64,000 bases of DNA from Flavobacterium hydrocarbonoxydans (GCF_009789235.1 NZ_WSTB01000012.1:1-64000); one strand, 5' to 3'. Shown: positions 52,445 through 61,486, counted from the stretch's first letter. The notes: generated by a model from the sequence alone, not told the origin. A program made the numbers and translations.

Positions 52445-53071
52445 TTAAATAGTTATATCATTAAACTCATGCCAGTCTGTTGCTTCCACTCCTATTCCGT
52501 ATGCTAAGACTTTTTTGAAAGTAAAGGGTTCGTAAACGTACACATAAGGATGTACATCATCAGCATAAATACTATCTCTTAGTTTACTGCTCATAAATAA
52601 CCAGTAATCAGGAGGCATCATGATGGTTTTGTTTTCACGATTGCAATTTATGATATCTTCTTTGACCACTAATTTCCATTCTCCCAGCTGTACACAATAA
52701 CCATCAGGAAGTTGTTCCATGTTCGAAAATTCATAACAAACAGCTGCCAGACTTCGTACTGCGCCTTTTATCAACAAATGGTTTTCATTTTCGATTAGCT
52801 CAATGTCTGAAAACATGGGCATCTTATAAACGGTTTCCTTGCTCATTTCGTTTACAATTTTATCCGCAGCAAATGCCCTGCGAAAACGCTGTTCTTGCGA
52901 TTTCTCTTCAAAATAAGCATTTATAGTACCGGGAAAACTAAAAAAAGACAAACTCATGTCTGATTTTTTATATCTAATTGTTTTCTTTCTAACATTAAAA
53001 AAATATAAAGAATACCCTAAAATAAAAAATAACAATAAAAATATCTGGAGAATTAATGTTTTATCTGGCAT
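52445..53071 (-). CDS. Membrane-anchored protein, unknown function
   Basis: A 208-residue protein with one N-terminal membrane helix (LQIFLLLFFILGYSLYFF, residues about 8-25), a basic stretch (RKKTIRYKKSD) facing the cytoplasm and a soluble C-terminal domain with WKLVVKEDIINC and YWLFMSSKLRD. No family recognised. It lies downstream of the LuxR regulator gene on the same strand, about 160 bases away. Confidence 0.7.
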   Translation of the reverse strand: MPDKTLILQIFLLLFFILGYSLYFFNVRKKTIRYKKSDMSLSFFSFPGTINAYFEEKSQEQRFRRAFAADKIVNEMSKETVYKMPMFSDIELIENENHLLIKGAVRSLAAVCYEFSNMEQLPDGYCVQLGEWKLVVKEDIINCNRENKTIMMPPDYWLFMSSKLRDSIYADDVHPYVYVYEPFTFKKVLAYGIGVEATDWHEFNDITI

Positions 53072-53233
53072 ATCGTTTTTGGATTAACTGACTATTTTAA
53101 ATAGTTGATTAAAGAATAGAATGTTTAAAAACTAAAAAATCTATGTTGAATTGATTCTTTGTTTTAAACAAATTTAGACCATCTAAAAATCAAAAAAAAT
53201 ACCCCTTTTGGAGTATTTTCCTAAATAATCATT

Positions 53234-53992
53234 TTAAATTAATCCTTGAAGAATACACTTTTTTACCAGTTGGGCTGTGTTTTTAGAATCTGATTTAGCC
53301 AGGATATTGTTGCGGTGTTTATTTACGGTTAGGGCACTGATAAAAAGCTCTTCCGCAATTTCAGCATTACTTAAACCATTTGCGATAAGCTTAATAATAT
53401 CAATTTCTCTTTTAGAAAATTCCTTAAAGTTCTGATCATTTTCATCAAGACTTAAATTTATAAAAGAGGGTTCCCCATTTAATCCGATAAGGGATATTTT
53501 GTAGGTATTCAAATTCGTAAGATGATCAATCCGGGTATGAATGTTTAACGACTTTCCGTAACCTCCGGCATCATCCATAGTTAGCATAAGGGCCTGATGA
53601 TTGAATAAGGCATATTCTCCATCATGTAATCTGGCTCTGTGGCAATAACTAATTTTATAGGTCAATAATTTTTCTCTCCCAACATTCTCATAAAAAAACC
53701 GGGTTAAAAATGCTTCGGCCTTAACGACAAATTCTATGTCATCTGGATGAATTGCCCCCAGAACATCATTAAATGTTACCTTTTCAGGATCAAATCCGTG
53801 CATTTCAGATAAAGAAGGACTGATATTCGAAAGCGACATATCAAAAAAATCAATGATATAAAACGAAAATGGCCCGGTACTTATAATTGAATTTGTAAGT
53901 TCATCAAATGAAACCTGATTCGATGGCGCGGTTGTTTTAACTGTTCTGTTAGAAAACCAAACATTGTGTAGGTTTTGAATTTCAGGAAGCAT
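53234..53992 (-). CDS. LuxR-type regulator with PAS-like domain
   Basis: A 252-residue one-component regulator. The middle resembles a PAS sensor (SEMHGFDPEKVTFNDVLGAI, then HPDDIEFVVKAEAFLTRFFY). The C-terminus is a LuxR/GerE HTH (FSKREIDIIKLIANGLSNAE, then IAEELFISALTVNKHRNNIL). No receiver domain. The layout matches flavobacterial stress regulators of the 'PAS-LuxR' type. It is divergent from the Crp-like gene, with about 240 bases between; either may control the other. Confidence 0.85.
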   Translation of the reverse strand: MLPEIQNLHNVWFSNRTVKTTAPSNQVSFDELTNSIISTGPFSFYIIDFFDMSLSNISPSLSEMHGFDPEKVTFNDVLGAIHPDDIEFVVKAEAFLTRFFYENVGREKLLTYKISYCHRARLHDGEYALFNHQALMLTMDDAGGYGKSLNIHTRIDHLTNLNTYKISLIGLNGEPSFINLSLDENDQNFKEFSKREIDIIKLIANGLSNAEIAEELFISALTVNKHRNNILAKSDSKNTAQLVKKCILQGLI

Positions 53993-54230
53993 AAAAATTG
54001 ATTTATTTTGACAAATTAAACCGAATTAATCTTAAAAATCAAATCTTTTTAGCTATAAAACCTTTAAGTTAAACATTTTACAGTTTACACTCTTTTTATA
54101 CTTCTGAAAGCTACGTTTTTATTTACAAATTAAAGAAAACGATCTTTTGATTGGGATTGATTGAGTATTTATTATAGAAGATTTTGGTATATTAGCCAGA
54201 CTGATTACTTAAACAACAAACTATAAAAGA

Positions 54231-54809
54231 ACCAAAATCGAACAGGCAAACGAAATAATCCGACACTTTGAAAAGTATATTAAACTGAGTGATACTTTAA
54301 AAACAGAGCTTTTAAACAGAATTGTTTTTAAGACTTTTAAAAAAGGAGAACTCATTCATGATGCTGATACTATTTGCACCAAAAGTTATTTTATTCAAAA
54401 AGGACTTTTGCGAACCTACTTTATCAAAGACGGAAAAGAAATCAGTGAATATTTTTGCAGCGAAGCCGAATGGGTCAATTCCCCACGCAGTTTTATGCAG
54501 AGACAACTCGATATCTATTATATTGACGCCATTGAAAATACGGATGTTTTTTGTCTGCATGTTAACGACTTAGGATTTCTGCTGGATAATTTCCCTGAAG
54601 TGGAACGCTACTCCCGCCTCTCTATGGGCACTGTTTTCGGGCATTTTGTTGAAAGAATTACCTCTTTACGATTTACTACTGCAAAAGAAAAATACGAGCA
54701 TTTTTGTCTTACTTATAAAGATATTTATGCACGGATTCCCTTAGGGATGATAGCCTCTTATTTAGGGATCACGCAGGAAACGCTAAGCAGGATTCGGGCC
54801 GAAAAGTGA
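54231..54809 (+). CDS. Crp/Fnr-type regulator without a canonical start codon
   Basis: The frame is open from 54213 (after TAA at 54210) to the stop at 54807-54809 and encodes a Crp/Fnr-like protein. KIEQANEIIRHFEKYIKLSD begins the N-terminal cNMP fold, followed by YFIQKGLLRTYFIKDGKEIS (cNMP beta-barrel) and a C-terminal HTH (IPLGMIASYLGITQETLSRI). Homology extends to about 54234, but no ATG, GTG or TTG occurs in frame before the TTG at 54408, which would remove most of the sensor domain. The region where MKIEQ would be expected reads ACC AAA ATC. Either a rare start (ATC/ATA/ATT) is used or the gene has lost its start. The next gene is a hydrolase likely under its control. Confidence 0.65.
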   Translation, partial: TKIEQANEIIRHFEKYIKLSDTLKTELLNRIVFKTFKKGELIHDADTICTKSYFIQKGLLRTYFIKDGKEISEYFCSEAEWVNSPRSFMQRQLDIYYIDAIENTDVFCLHVNDLGFLLDNFPEVERYSRLSMGTVFGHFVERITSLRFTTAKEKYEHFCLTYKDIYARIPLGMIASYLGITQETLSRIRAEK

Positions 54810-54883
54810 TTTTTTGATATAGGTCAAAAATCCGGAAAAATTTAATACCCAACTTTGTATTTCAATATTTAAAAACAAACGAA

Positions 54884-55726
54884 ATGCAAAATGTAAAATA
54901 CTTCTTTTTTGGACTTCTGATGATAATCTCGTCCAACTCTTTTTCTCAAATTACTTTAGCAACGCCTAATGTTGAGAGTAAGTTATATTTAGGCGAAGGC
55001 AATAATCAACCATTAATTGTGGGGCTTGGCGGTTCAGAAGGCGGGAATGCCTGGTCAAGCGACTATTGGAAAAAAACCAGAGATCAGTTTATAGAGCAGG
55101 GTTACGCTTTTTTGGCAATTGGTTATTTTGGAGCCAAAGGAACGCCAGATACGCTGCAAAAAATTGCGATTGAAGATGTTCATTATGCCATAGAAGCTGC
55201 AACTAAAAATAAAAAAATAAACAAAAGAAAAATTGCAGTTGTTGGAGGTTCCAGAGGCGCAGATCTGGCTTTGCTTTTAGGAAGTTATTACCAGGATATT
55301 GATTGTGTTGTGGGAATAGTAGCCAGTAATGTAACCTTTCCGGGCAATACCAATCACTTCACAACTTCTACCTGGACTTATGAAAATAAGGAATTACCTT
55401 TTGTACCCGTGAATGATGAAGCCATTCCTTTTTTGATGAAAGGTGATTTACGAGGCACCTTTACAGCCATGCTAAAAGATACCATTGCAGTAGAAAAAGC
55501 CGTGATAAAAGTAGAAAACATAAAAGGTCCCATTTTGCTGCTTTCGGCAACGAAAGACAAAATTTGTCCTTCAACCCCTATGGCTGAAAGTATGATGGTA
55601 CGACTCAAGGCCAACAAGTTTAAGTATTATTCTGAACATATTGCAATTGATGGTGGGCATACTGAACCATTAAAACATTTTGATTTGGTTTTTAAATTTT
55701 TAGAAACCAATTTTAGGGAGAAATAA
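54884..55726 (+). CDS. BAAT-family (dienelactone/acyl-CoA-type) hydrolase
   Basis: A 280-residue alpha/beta hydrolase with a signal peptide (MQNVKYFFFGLLMIISSNSF) and the nucleophile elbow GGSRGADLALLL near residue 120. Asp in LSATKDKICPS and His in AIDGGHTEPLKHF complete a triad. The N-terminal LIVGLGGSEGGNAWSS and the C-terminal layout match the acyl-CoA thioester hydrolase/BAAT C-terminal group. The signal places it in the periplasm. Directly downstream of the Crp-like gene. Confidence 0.85.
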   Translation: MQNVKYFFFGLLMIISSNSFSQITLATPNVESKLYLGEGNNQPLIVGLGGSEGGNAWSSDYWKKTRDQFIEQGYAFLAIGYFGAKGTPDTLQKIAIEDVHYAIEAATKNKKINKRKIAVVGGSRGADLALLLGSYYQDIDCVVGIVASNVTFPGNTNHFTTSTWTYENKELPFVPVNDEAIPFLMKGDLRGTFTAMLKDTIAVEKAVIKVENIKGPILLLSATKDKICPSTPMAESMMVRLKANKFKYYSEHIAIDGGHTEPLKHFDLVFKFLETNFREK

Positions 55727-55849
55727 ATGCAGATAATAACATATTACGCTAATTTCCAATATATTTCCTATTTTCGTTAAGAATATCAATAGTATTTAAA
55801 GTGCTAAGATTGCTGAAACACTGAAAAAATAATTGAATAAATAACAGAG

Positions 55850-56101
55850 ATGAAACAAAGAAACCTATCAGAACTGACAGATCAGGAATTATTACAAGAA
55901 GCTAAAAAAGCAAAAACAGCTTCGATAACGGATGCTTTACTTATTGGGTTTCTTATAGGAGTTATTTTCTACAGCATTATTAAAAACACTTGGGGATTTT
56001 TAACACTCATTCCTTTGTTTTTGGTTTATAAATTAATCAATAAACCAAAGCATAATAAAGAGGAATTAGAACAGCTTTTGAAAGAACGAAATTTGAAATA
56101 A
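55850..56101 (+). CDS. Small two-helix membrane protein
   Basis: An 83-residue protein with an N-terminal acidic helix (LSELTDQELLQEAKKAKTAS), two hydrophobic segments (LLIGFLIGVIFYSIIKNTWG; FLTLIPLFLVYKLI) and a charged C-terminal helix. This is a common Flavobacterium small protein of unknown function ('FUSC-like' or 'DUF' annotations occur). Monocistronic with a good terminator. Confidence 0.75.
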   Translation: MKQRNLSELTDQELLQEAKKAKTASITDALLIGFLIGVIFYSIIKNTWGFLTLIPLFLVYKLINKPKHNKEELEQLLKERNLK

Positions 56102-56103
56102 AA

Positions 56104-56137
56104 AAAGCCTCCAAAATCAAATGACTTTGGAGGCTTT
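56104..56137 (+). terminator. Terminator of the small membrane protein gene
   Basis: Perfect 12-bp stem AAAGCCTCCAAA / TTTGGAGGCTTT with a 10-base loop. Confidence 0.9.
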
Positions 56138-56188
56138 GTAAATTCTGCAGATTTTCAGAGACTACAATCGAACACTTAATAGCTCTTA

Positions 56189-57583
56189 TTATTCATTAAC
56201 TTTTTTACTGTCATTTGGTGCTTCACTTCTATCGAACATTCCATAATCCCGAATAACCTGAGCTATTCGTAAATGATAATCTTTAAAAACAAATTCTCTG
56301 CCTTTAGATTGGGCGTTTCTATGTATCTCAAGATTGCGCCATTCTTCAATTGCTTTTTCGTTTTCCCAAAAAGATAATGATAGTATTTTTTCTGGGTTAT
56401 AAATACTTTGAAATCTTTCTATTGAAATAAATCCTTTTATTTTTTCTAATTCTAGTTTCAGGCTTAAAGCAATATCCAAATATTCTTGTTTGTGATTGGC
56501 TTTTGGAATTACTTCAAAAATTACAGCAATATTATGTTTGTTCGTTTCATTAAAATCAGCTCCTTGTTTTAGAAAAGAAAGCGTTTCATAATATAAATCC
56601 TTTCTGCTTTTTTCTAAATGCTGAACGTGGGTACCGCTTTCAATAACAACATATTTTTTTGACTGCGCATTCTCTAAAGCAGTAAATAAATTTTCAGCAT
56701 CGATATTATTTGGATACTTGTCCCATTCGCCTCTTATAATCAATGTTTTGGATTTAATATCCTTAGGATTAAAATACGGTTTATTGTGCATTAAATCTTC
56801 AACATCTTGCGAAGGTCCAGATGGAAAACGAATGCTTTCATTTTTTGATTTGGCAATTAAAGGATCACTTTTTGCCCAAATACTCCCCCAATTCTCAAAA
56901 ATTTCAGGTTCTAATCGACAAATTTTACCCGTTGGAGTTAAATTTTTCATTCTTTCAATTCTTTCTTTCGGTGTCATTTCGTCATAAGAACCTTCAATGT
57001 TTTCAATCGCAGAAGTCTCATTTCTAGACGTTATTGTTGCAAATAATACGAGTTTCTCTATTTTATCAGGAAATTGTGTAGCAAACAAGCCAGCAACTGT
57101 TCCGCCCCAGGAATGTCCTATTAAATAAATTTTATTTTTACCTGTTTTCTTTAAAATCATTTCAACTGCTTTTACAACATCCAAACAAACATCAGTTGCG
57201 CGCCCGACAACCTTAGTTCCTTTAGAGGTACTTTCCATTTCAGGATAGCGGTCAGAATTTCCATATCCTAAAAAGTCAAGCCCGTAAACATCATAACCAT
57301 TAGAGGATAAACTACTCATCCAGGAAATATTATTCATTTTAAAACCAAAAGAAAGTGCTGTAGGAAATGTTGAACCGTGAAGAAAAAGAACTGGATAGTC
57401 GTTTGAAATAACATTTGGTGCAACATGATGGATTGCTATTTCTAAATTTGGTATATGACTTTGAATTTTTAAAATTTCCATAGTGTTAGTTTGATTAAAT
57501 TGTGAATTGTCATTTTTGTTTTGTGAAAATAATTGGCCAAAAGTCATAGAAACTATTAGTAAAATCAGTTTTGTTTTTTTCAT
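56189..57583 (-). CDS. Secreted alpha/beta hydrolase fused to an ABM-type domain
   Basis: A 464-residue protein in two parts. Residues 1-20 are a signal peptide (MKKTKLILLIVSMTFGQLFS). Residues about 35-340 form an alpha/beta hydrolase (VLFLHGST; nucleophile GHSWGGTVAGLFA; a late Asp in IIRGEWDKYPN; His in VIESGTHVQHLEK). The last 110 residues resemble an antibiotic-biosynthesis-monooxygenase dimer fold (IERFQSIYNPEKILSLSFWE, then WRNLEIHRNAQSKGREFVFK). Fusion of these two is unusual. The ATG at 57581-57583 is chosen over 57742 because it begins the signal peptide. Divergent from the ArsR-type gene at 57663. Confidence 0.8.
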   Translation of the reverse strand: MKKTKLILLIVSMTFGQLFSQNKNDNSQFNQTNTMEILKIQSHIPNLEIAIHHVAPNVISNDYPVLFLHGSTFPTALSFGFKMNNISWMSSLSSNGYDVYGLDFLGYGNSDRYPEMESTSKGTKVVGRATDVCLDVVKAVEMILKKTGKNKIYLIGHSWGGTVAGLFATQFPDKIEKLVLFATITSRNETSAIENIEGSYDEMTPKERIERMKNLTPTGKICRLEPEIFENWGSIWAKSDPLIAKSKNESIRFPSGPSQDVEDLMHNKPYFNPKDIKSKTLIIRGEWDKYPNNIDAENLFTALENAQSKKYVVIESGTHVQHLEKSRKDLYYETLSFLKQGADFNETNKHNIAVIFEVIPKANHKQEYLDIALSLKLELEKIKGFISIERFQSIYNPEKILSLSFWENEKAIEEWRNLEIHRNAQSKGREFVFKDYHLRIAQVIRDYGMFDRSEAPNDSKKVNE

Positions 57584-57662
57584 TTTGAATAAAATTTTTC
57601 GCAAATGTAAAAACGCATTATCTTTAACACTTAATTTTATATTTAACAATGTTTGTAATCGT

Positions 57663-58346
57663 ATGAATAATGAAATAAGCGAAATAAGTGCTTTGATAGG
57701 AAACCCAATGAGGTCTGTAATCTTATGGACTTTACTTGACAATAGAGCCTACACTGCTATCGAATTATCTAATATCGTAGAAACATCGGCTCAAAATATT
57801 AGTATCCATTTGTCAAAATTGGTAAATGCAGAACTTTTGAGTGTCGAAAGCCAGGGAAGGCATAAATATTACAAAATCTCAAATCAAGAAGTAGCTTCGG
57901 CTATTGAAGGAATTGCAAACTTAATTCCTAAAGATAAGCATAGAAAAATTTTCACTAACAATTCTAATATTAAACACTGTAGAACCTGTTATGATCATTT
58001 AGCTGGAAAAATTGGTGTAAAAATTACGGAAAAATTGCTGTCGGAAAATTATCTTAAACTAGAAAATAAAGCATATCTAATTACTGAAAAAGGTGAAATT
58101 TTTTTCGAAGATTTTGGAATTGACCTTTTAGAATTAAAAAAGCAAAGAAGAACATTTGCAAAGCCTTGTTTAGATTGGAGCGAAAGAAAAGATCATCTTT
58201 CTGGTTCACTGGCAACTGCTCTTTTAAATAAAATGTTAGCATTAGATTGGATTAGAAAAATCGCTAACTCAAGAGCATTAATGATAACCTCTAAAGGGGA
58301 AAAAGAATTTAATAAAAAATTCAATTTAAATATTCTAAATGAGTAA
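57663..58346 (+). CDS. ArsR-type winged-helix regulator, long form
   Basis: A 227-residue regulator. The N-terminal 90 residues are an ArsR-like winged helix (IGNPMRSVILWTLLDNRAYT; TSAQNISIHLSKLVNAELLS, then YKISNQEVASAIEGIANL). The C-terminal part has a possible metal site (HCRTCYDHLAGKIG). It begins at ATG 57663-57665 (MNNEISEISALIG); an upstream frame overlaps the fused hydrolase gene on the other strand and is rejected. Divergent from that hydrolase gene, its probable target, with about 80 bases between. Confidence 0.85.
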   Translation: MNNEISEISALIGNPMRSVILWTLLDNRAYTAIELSNIVETSAQNISIHLSKLVNAELLSVESQGRHKYYKISNQEVASAIEGIANLIPKDKHRKIFTNNSNIKHCRTCYDHLAGKIGVKITEKLLSENYLKLENKAYLITEKGEIFFEDFGIDLLELKKQRRTFAKPCLDWSERKDHLSGSLATALLNKMLALDWIRKIANSRALMITSKGEKEFNKKFNLNILNE

Positions 58347-58406
58347 TTAATAAACAAAGCCACTAGAATCCAGCAGCTTTGTAAAAGTTTTTATTTAATT
58401 ATTGTT

Positions 58407-58946
58407 TTAAAATCTATAGCCTACATGAAAACCAAATCTCGCAACTTGGGTGTGGTCAGTCTTATCAGCATTAAATAAAAGTTTTCCCAAACCAGCGTTG
58501 ATTTCAAAAATAAATCCACTTTTAGTAACCCATTTACTTCCTAAGCCTAAACCAAGGGAAAAATCAATAACATCAGAACCTTCAGTAAATACTGAATTAT
58601 CATTTATATCATATATTTTTTTTCCGTCAATTGAACTTAACATTCCAAATCCTTCGGCAAAAAAACCGGAAGCAAATTTCTTTCCGAAATATCTTCTATA
58701 ATAGGGCGATACAGAATAATTTAAATCATCGTGTGATTTATCATTATTAAATACTGTAAAAACAGAAACCCCTACTGAGGATTTTTTATTCAAGTTCCTT
58801 TCGTATGTCCCTTCAAATGCACCAGAAAGAGGTACTAACACATTTAATTTTAATTCATTTTTCTTTTCATTTTCAGCGTGATCATCTTGTGCCTTAACAA
58901 CAAAAATCGAAAATAACATTGCAATGATTAAGTATTTTTTTTTCAT
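58407..58946 (-). CDS. Outer-membrane beta-barrel protein
   Basis: A 179-residue protein with a signal peptide (MKKKYLIIAMLFSIFVVKA, then QDDH). The mature part alternates as in a small outer-membrane barrel (NELKLNVLVPLSGAFEGTYE; FSLGLGLGSKWVTKSGFIFE) and ends in an aromatic Phe (FGFHVGYRF), the usual last residue of outer-membrane porins. Substrate unknown. Convergent with the ArsR gene. Confidence 0.8.
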   Translation of the reverse strand: MKKKYLIIAMLFSIFVVKAQDDHAENEKKNELKLNVLVPLSGAFEGTYERNLNKKSSVGVSVFTVFNNDKSHDDLNYSVSPYYRRYFGKKFASGFFAEGFGMLSSIDGKKIYDINDNSVFTEGSDVIDFSLGLGLGSKWVTKSGFIFEINAGLGKLLFNADKTDHTQVARFGFHVGYRF

Positions 58947-59264
58947 AAATATAGAATTGATTGTTTATATCAAACCTATATTAATTTGTTTTATTAAATG
59001 TTAATAATATCTATGGCTCAAGTTAAATAAAACATAATTTTCTTACATATTTTTTCCTCAATCCAGAGCAAAAAAAACGCATTAAAAAATTAACGAGTTT
59101 CTTAGTGGGTTTTCAGGGAATGCAACCAAACACTTAATTGTAATTTTGACTTTTTTTAAAGGCTTAAATTTTTATAAATAACTGATATAAAGAATTATAA
59201 GATTAGTGCAAATAGAACAAGTAAACTGCATGTAAAACAAAAAGAGTATCCATTTTTCTACATC
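58947..59264. other. Gap between the barrel protein gene and the HxlR gene
   Basis: About 318 AT-rich bases with no frame, repeat or hairpin that I can support. Likely only promoter DNA of the barrel gene at its left end. Confidence 0.5.
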
Positions 59265-59627
59265 TTAATTTTGATCTAAGCGTTTTAAAATGAGCGATCT
59301 TAAACGTTCTTCATGCTCATCTCCCCAATTTCCAATAGCTGAAATTACAGGAATTAGTGTTTTTCCAAAATCTGTCAGACTATATTCGACTTTAGGAGGT
59401 ACAACGGGGTAAATAATTTTTGAAACAAGTTCATGTTCCTCTAACTCCTTCAGCTGAATATTTAAAACCCTGCGTGAAGCATCCGGTATTTTACGCTGCA
59501 ATTCACTTGGTCTTTTATGGCCTTCATTAATAAACCAAAGCAAACGTATCTTCCATTTGCCGTAAAGCACTTCACCTATCAGGTCAAGCCCGCAGTTTAA
59601 GTTAGGGATTGTTTTTCTTTCATACAT
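59265..59627 (-). CDS. HxlR-family winged-helix regulator
   Basis: A 120-residue regulator of the HxlR/MarR-like type: CGLDLIGEVLYGKWKIRLLW (helix 1 with the family's GKW), RPSELQRKIPDASRRVLNIQ (HTH) and the wing KVEYSLTDFGKTL. Members sense redox or small molecules. It is divergent from the SDR gene (59764) and is the probable regulator of it and of the NTF2-like gene. Confidence 0.9.
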   Translation of the reverse strand: MYERKTIPNLNCGLDLIGEVLYGKWKIRLLWFINEGHKRPSELQRKIPDASRRVLNIQLKELEEHELVSKIIYPVVPPKVEYSLTDFGKTLIPVISAIGNWGDEHEERLRSLILKRLDQN

Positions 59628-59763
59628 ATTACAAAAGTAATCCTATGTTCCTATATGTGCAATAGGGGAATAATTTATCCCTATCTGAATCGTAACTCCG
59701 TACTTGTGAGGAAGTAACATACTTCCGAGATTTGTACAATAGAAATTTAAAACACAACATTCA

Positions 59764-60546
59764 ATGGATTATCAAAATGAATTATCAGGGAAGATTGCCT
59801 TAGTAACAGGAGGCACAAAAGGAGCCGGAAGAGCAATTGCAGAAAGGCTGCTACAAGCTGGGGCAACGGTTATTATTACTGCAAGAAACACACCGGATAA
59901 AGAAAACAGCAAGCTGCATTTTATTCCGTCCGACTTGAGTAAAGCAGAAGGAACACAAAAAGTTGTCACCGAAGTGCTGTCGTCTTAGGGAAGGCTTGAC
60001 ATTTTGGTGAACAATCTTGGTTCTTCAACAACACCTGCCGGTGGCTTTACAGCATTATCTGATGAAGATTGGGAATCAACTCTACAGGCTAATTTGCTTG
60101 CTCCGGTTCGACTGGACAGAGGTTTTTTACCTCAAATGATAGATCGAAAAAACGGAGTTATTATTCATATCGCTTCTATCCAGGGAATACTGCCACTTTA
60201 TGACTCCACTTTGCCTTATGCGGCTGCAAAAGCGGGATTAAGAAACTATAGTAAAAGTTTATCGAATGAAGTTTCGCCTAAAGGTGTTCGGGTACTGACT
60301 GTTTCTCCCGGATGGATCAATACAGGAGCATCGAAAGCCTGGTTGGCTGAGATTGCAAGAAACGCCAATAGTACTGTCGAAGAAGCACAGCAAGGAGTAA
60401 TGGACGCATTGGGCGGAATACCGTACGGCAGACCCGCTGAGCCAGAAGAAGTAGCTGAATTGGTTGGTTTTCTTGTTTCTCCAAGAGCCAGTTATTTATC
60501 AGGAACTGAATATGTAATCGATGGCGGTACTGTACCAACAATTTAA
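59764..60546 (+). pseudogene. SDR-family oxidoreductase with an internal amber stop
   Basis: One short-chain dehydrogenase frame of 260 codons, interrupted by TAG at 59986-59988 between LSS and GRLDILVNN. Both halves are in the same frame: residues 1-74 with the cofactor loop TGGTKGAGRAIAERL, then residues 76-260 with NNLG, the catalytic Ser (IASIQGI) and Tyr-x-x-x-Lys (YAAAKAG), and the C-terminal PEEVAELVGFLVSPRAS. One base change (TAG to TTG, CAG, AAG or TCG) would restore it. A real point-mutation pseudogene, a sequencing error or readthrough are all possible. Its neighbours (HxlR divergent; NTF2-like after) look intact. Confidence 0.8.
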
Positions 60547-60567
60547 TAATCTTTAAAAATAATAACA

Positions 60568-60891
60568 ATGAATTTACCAAAAGTATTAACAAACTTGATT
60601 AAAGCACAGAACGAATTTGACGCTGTGACTTATGCCAATTTGTTTTCAGAAACTGCCGAAGTGTTTGACGAAGGTAAAACGCATAATGGAAGACTTGAAA
60701 TAGAACGTTGGATCGATCACTCAAACAAGAACTACCAATCAGTGATGAAACCACTGGAATATACCGAAAACGGTACAACAAGCATCTTAACTGCAGAATG
60801 TTCAGGAAAATTCCCAGGAAGCCCTATCTCGCTAAAATTTCACTTTGATATTGTGGATGGGCAAATTCAGCATTTAAAAGTAACAGATTAA
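60568..60891 (+). CDS. NTF2/SnoaL-like protein
   Basis: A 107-residue NTF2-like protein: AQNEFDAVTYANLFSETAEV then a pocket region EGKTHNGRLEIERWIDHSN and a final strand LKFHFDIVDGQIQHLKVTD. It follows the SDR gene by 21 bases and is almost certainly in its operon. A second NTF2-like gene is at 30239. Substrate unknown; in SDR-linked pairs such proteins often bind or isomerise the same small molecule. Confidence 0.8.
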   Translation: MNLPKVLTNLIKAQNEFDAVTYANLFSETAEVFDEGKTHNGRLEIERWIDHSNKNYQSVMKPLEYTENGTTSILTAECSGKFPGSPISLKFHFDIVDGQIQHLKVTD

Positions 60892-61095
60892 ACATAAAAG
60901 AGTAATAACAGATAGAAATTATCTTTACTACACTATTTTTTCCTTTTTTGGTTAACTAATATTTATCCTAATTTTTGTTATTTGACAGGTTTTCGTGTTG
61001 ATCCGTTTTCGTGTTTATTATATTGATTCGTTTGGAATTTGGAATTTTAGAAAATTGAAATTTCTAAAAATATGTAACCGCAAAAAAGAGCATAA

Positions 61096-61127
61096 AAAAA
61101 ACTCCTTAATTTCTTAAGGAGTTTTTT
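61096..61127 (-). terminator. Terminator after the tRNA-like remnant
   Basis: Perfect 14-bp stem AAAAAACTCCTTAA / TTAAGGAGTTTTTT with a 4-base loop. On the minus strand it follows the damaged tRNA copy in the same relation that the terminator at 61487 follows the intact tRNA. Confidence 0.8.
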
Positions 61128-61130
61128 GGT

Positions 61131-61225
61131 GGGCGATGATAGCTTGTTCCGATTTTTCATCGGAAGGTTCGAACCCCCGACCACTTCCGATGAAGAATCG
61201 GAATGCTCTGAACCAGCTGCGTTAA
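61131..61225 (-). pseudogene. Damaged tRNA-Val copy with inserted hairpin repeats
   Basis: On the minus strand the segment keeps the D-arm (CAGCTGGTTCAGAGCA), the T-arm 5' part (GGTCGGGGGTTCGAACC) and the end ATCGCCCACC of the intact tRNA-Val at 61530. The anticodon arm is replaced by TTCCGATTCTTCATCGGAA. A second hairpin, TTCCGATGAAAAATCGGAA, is inserted after the T-arm start. These two 19-base hairpins are near copies of each other. The acceptor 5' end is lost (reads TTAACG). It cannot fold as a normal tRNA. Confidence 0.75.
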
Positions 61226-61470
61226 TTTTTTGAAATTAGTTCTTGAATTTTGATTCTGCTTTTCCAAGATTTAATTTGTAATTCTCTTTCATGAGCTAAA
61301 TCTTTTGATTCGTAGTTCTCAGTAAAAACAACTTTCCAGTCATTAACATTTCCAGTAAATCCTTTACTTTTCTGATTATGCCGAATAATTCTTTCTTGTA
61401 AATTAGAAGAATATCCTATATAAAATTTATTCTTGCTTTCGCTAAATAAAATATAAACAGTAAATTCCAT
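61222..61470 (-). CDS. GIY-YIG nuclease domain protein
   Basis: An 82-residue single-domain GIY-YIG endonuclease-like protein: MEFTVYILFSESKNKFYIGY holds the two tyrosine motifs, NLQERIIRHN the catalytic Arg, and AHERELQIKSWK the metal-binding Glu. It is short like the UPF0213/YhbQ group, and the same fold drives homing endonucleases. A longer frame runs to 61650 but translates through the tRNA, so the ATG at 61468-61470 is chosen. It sits exactly between tRNA-Val and the damaged tRNA copy. Confidence 0.88.
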   Translation of the reverse strand: MEFTVYILFSESKNKFYIGYSSNLQERIIRHNQKSKGFTGNVNDWKVVFTENYESKDLAHERELQIKSWKSRIKIQELISKN

Positions 61471-61486
61471 AAGCCTATAAAATAAA

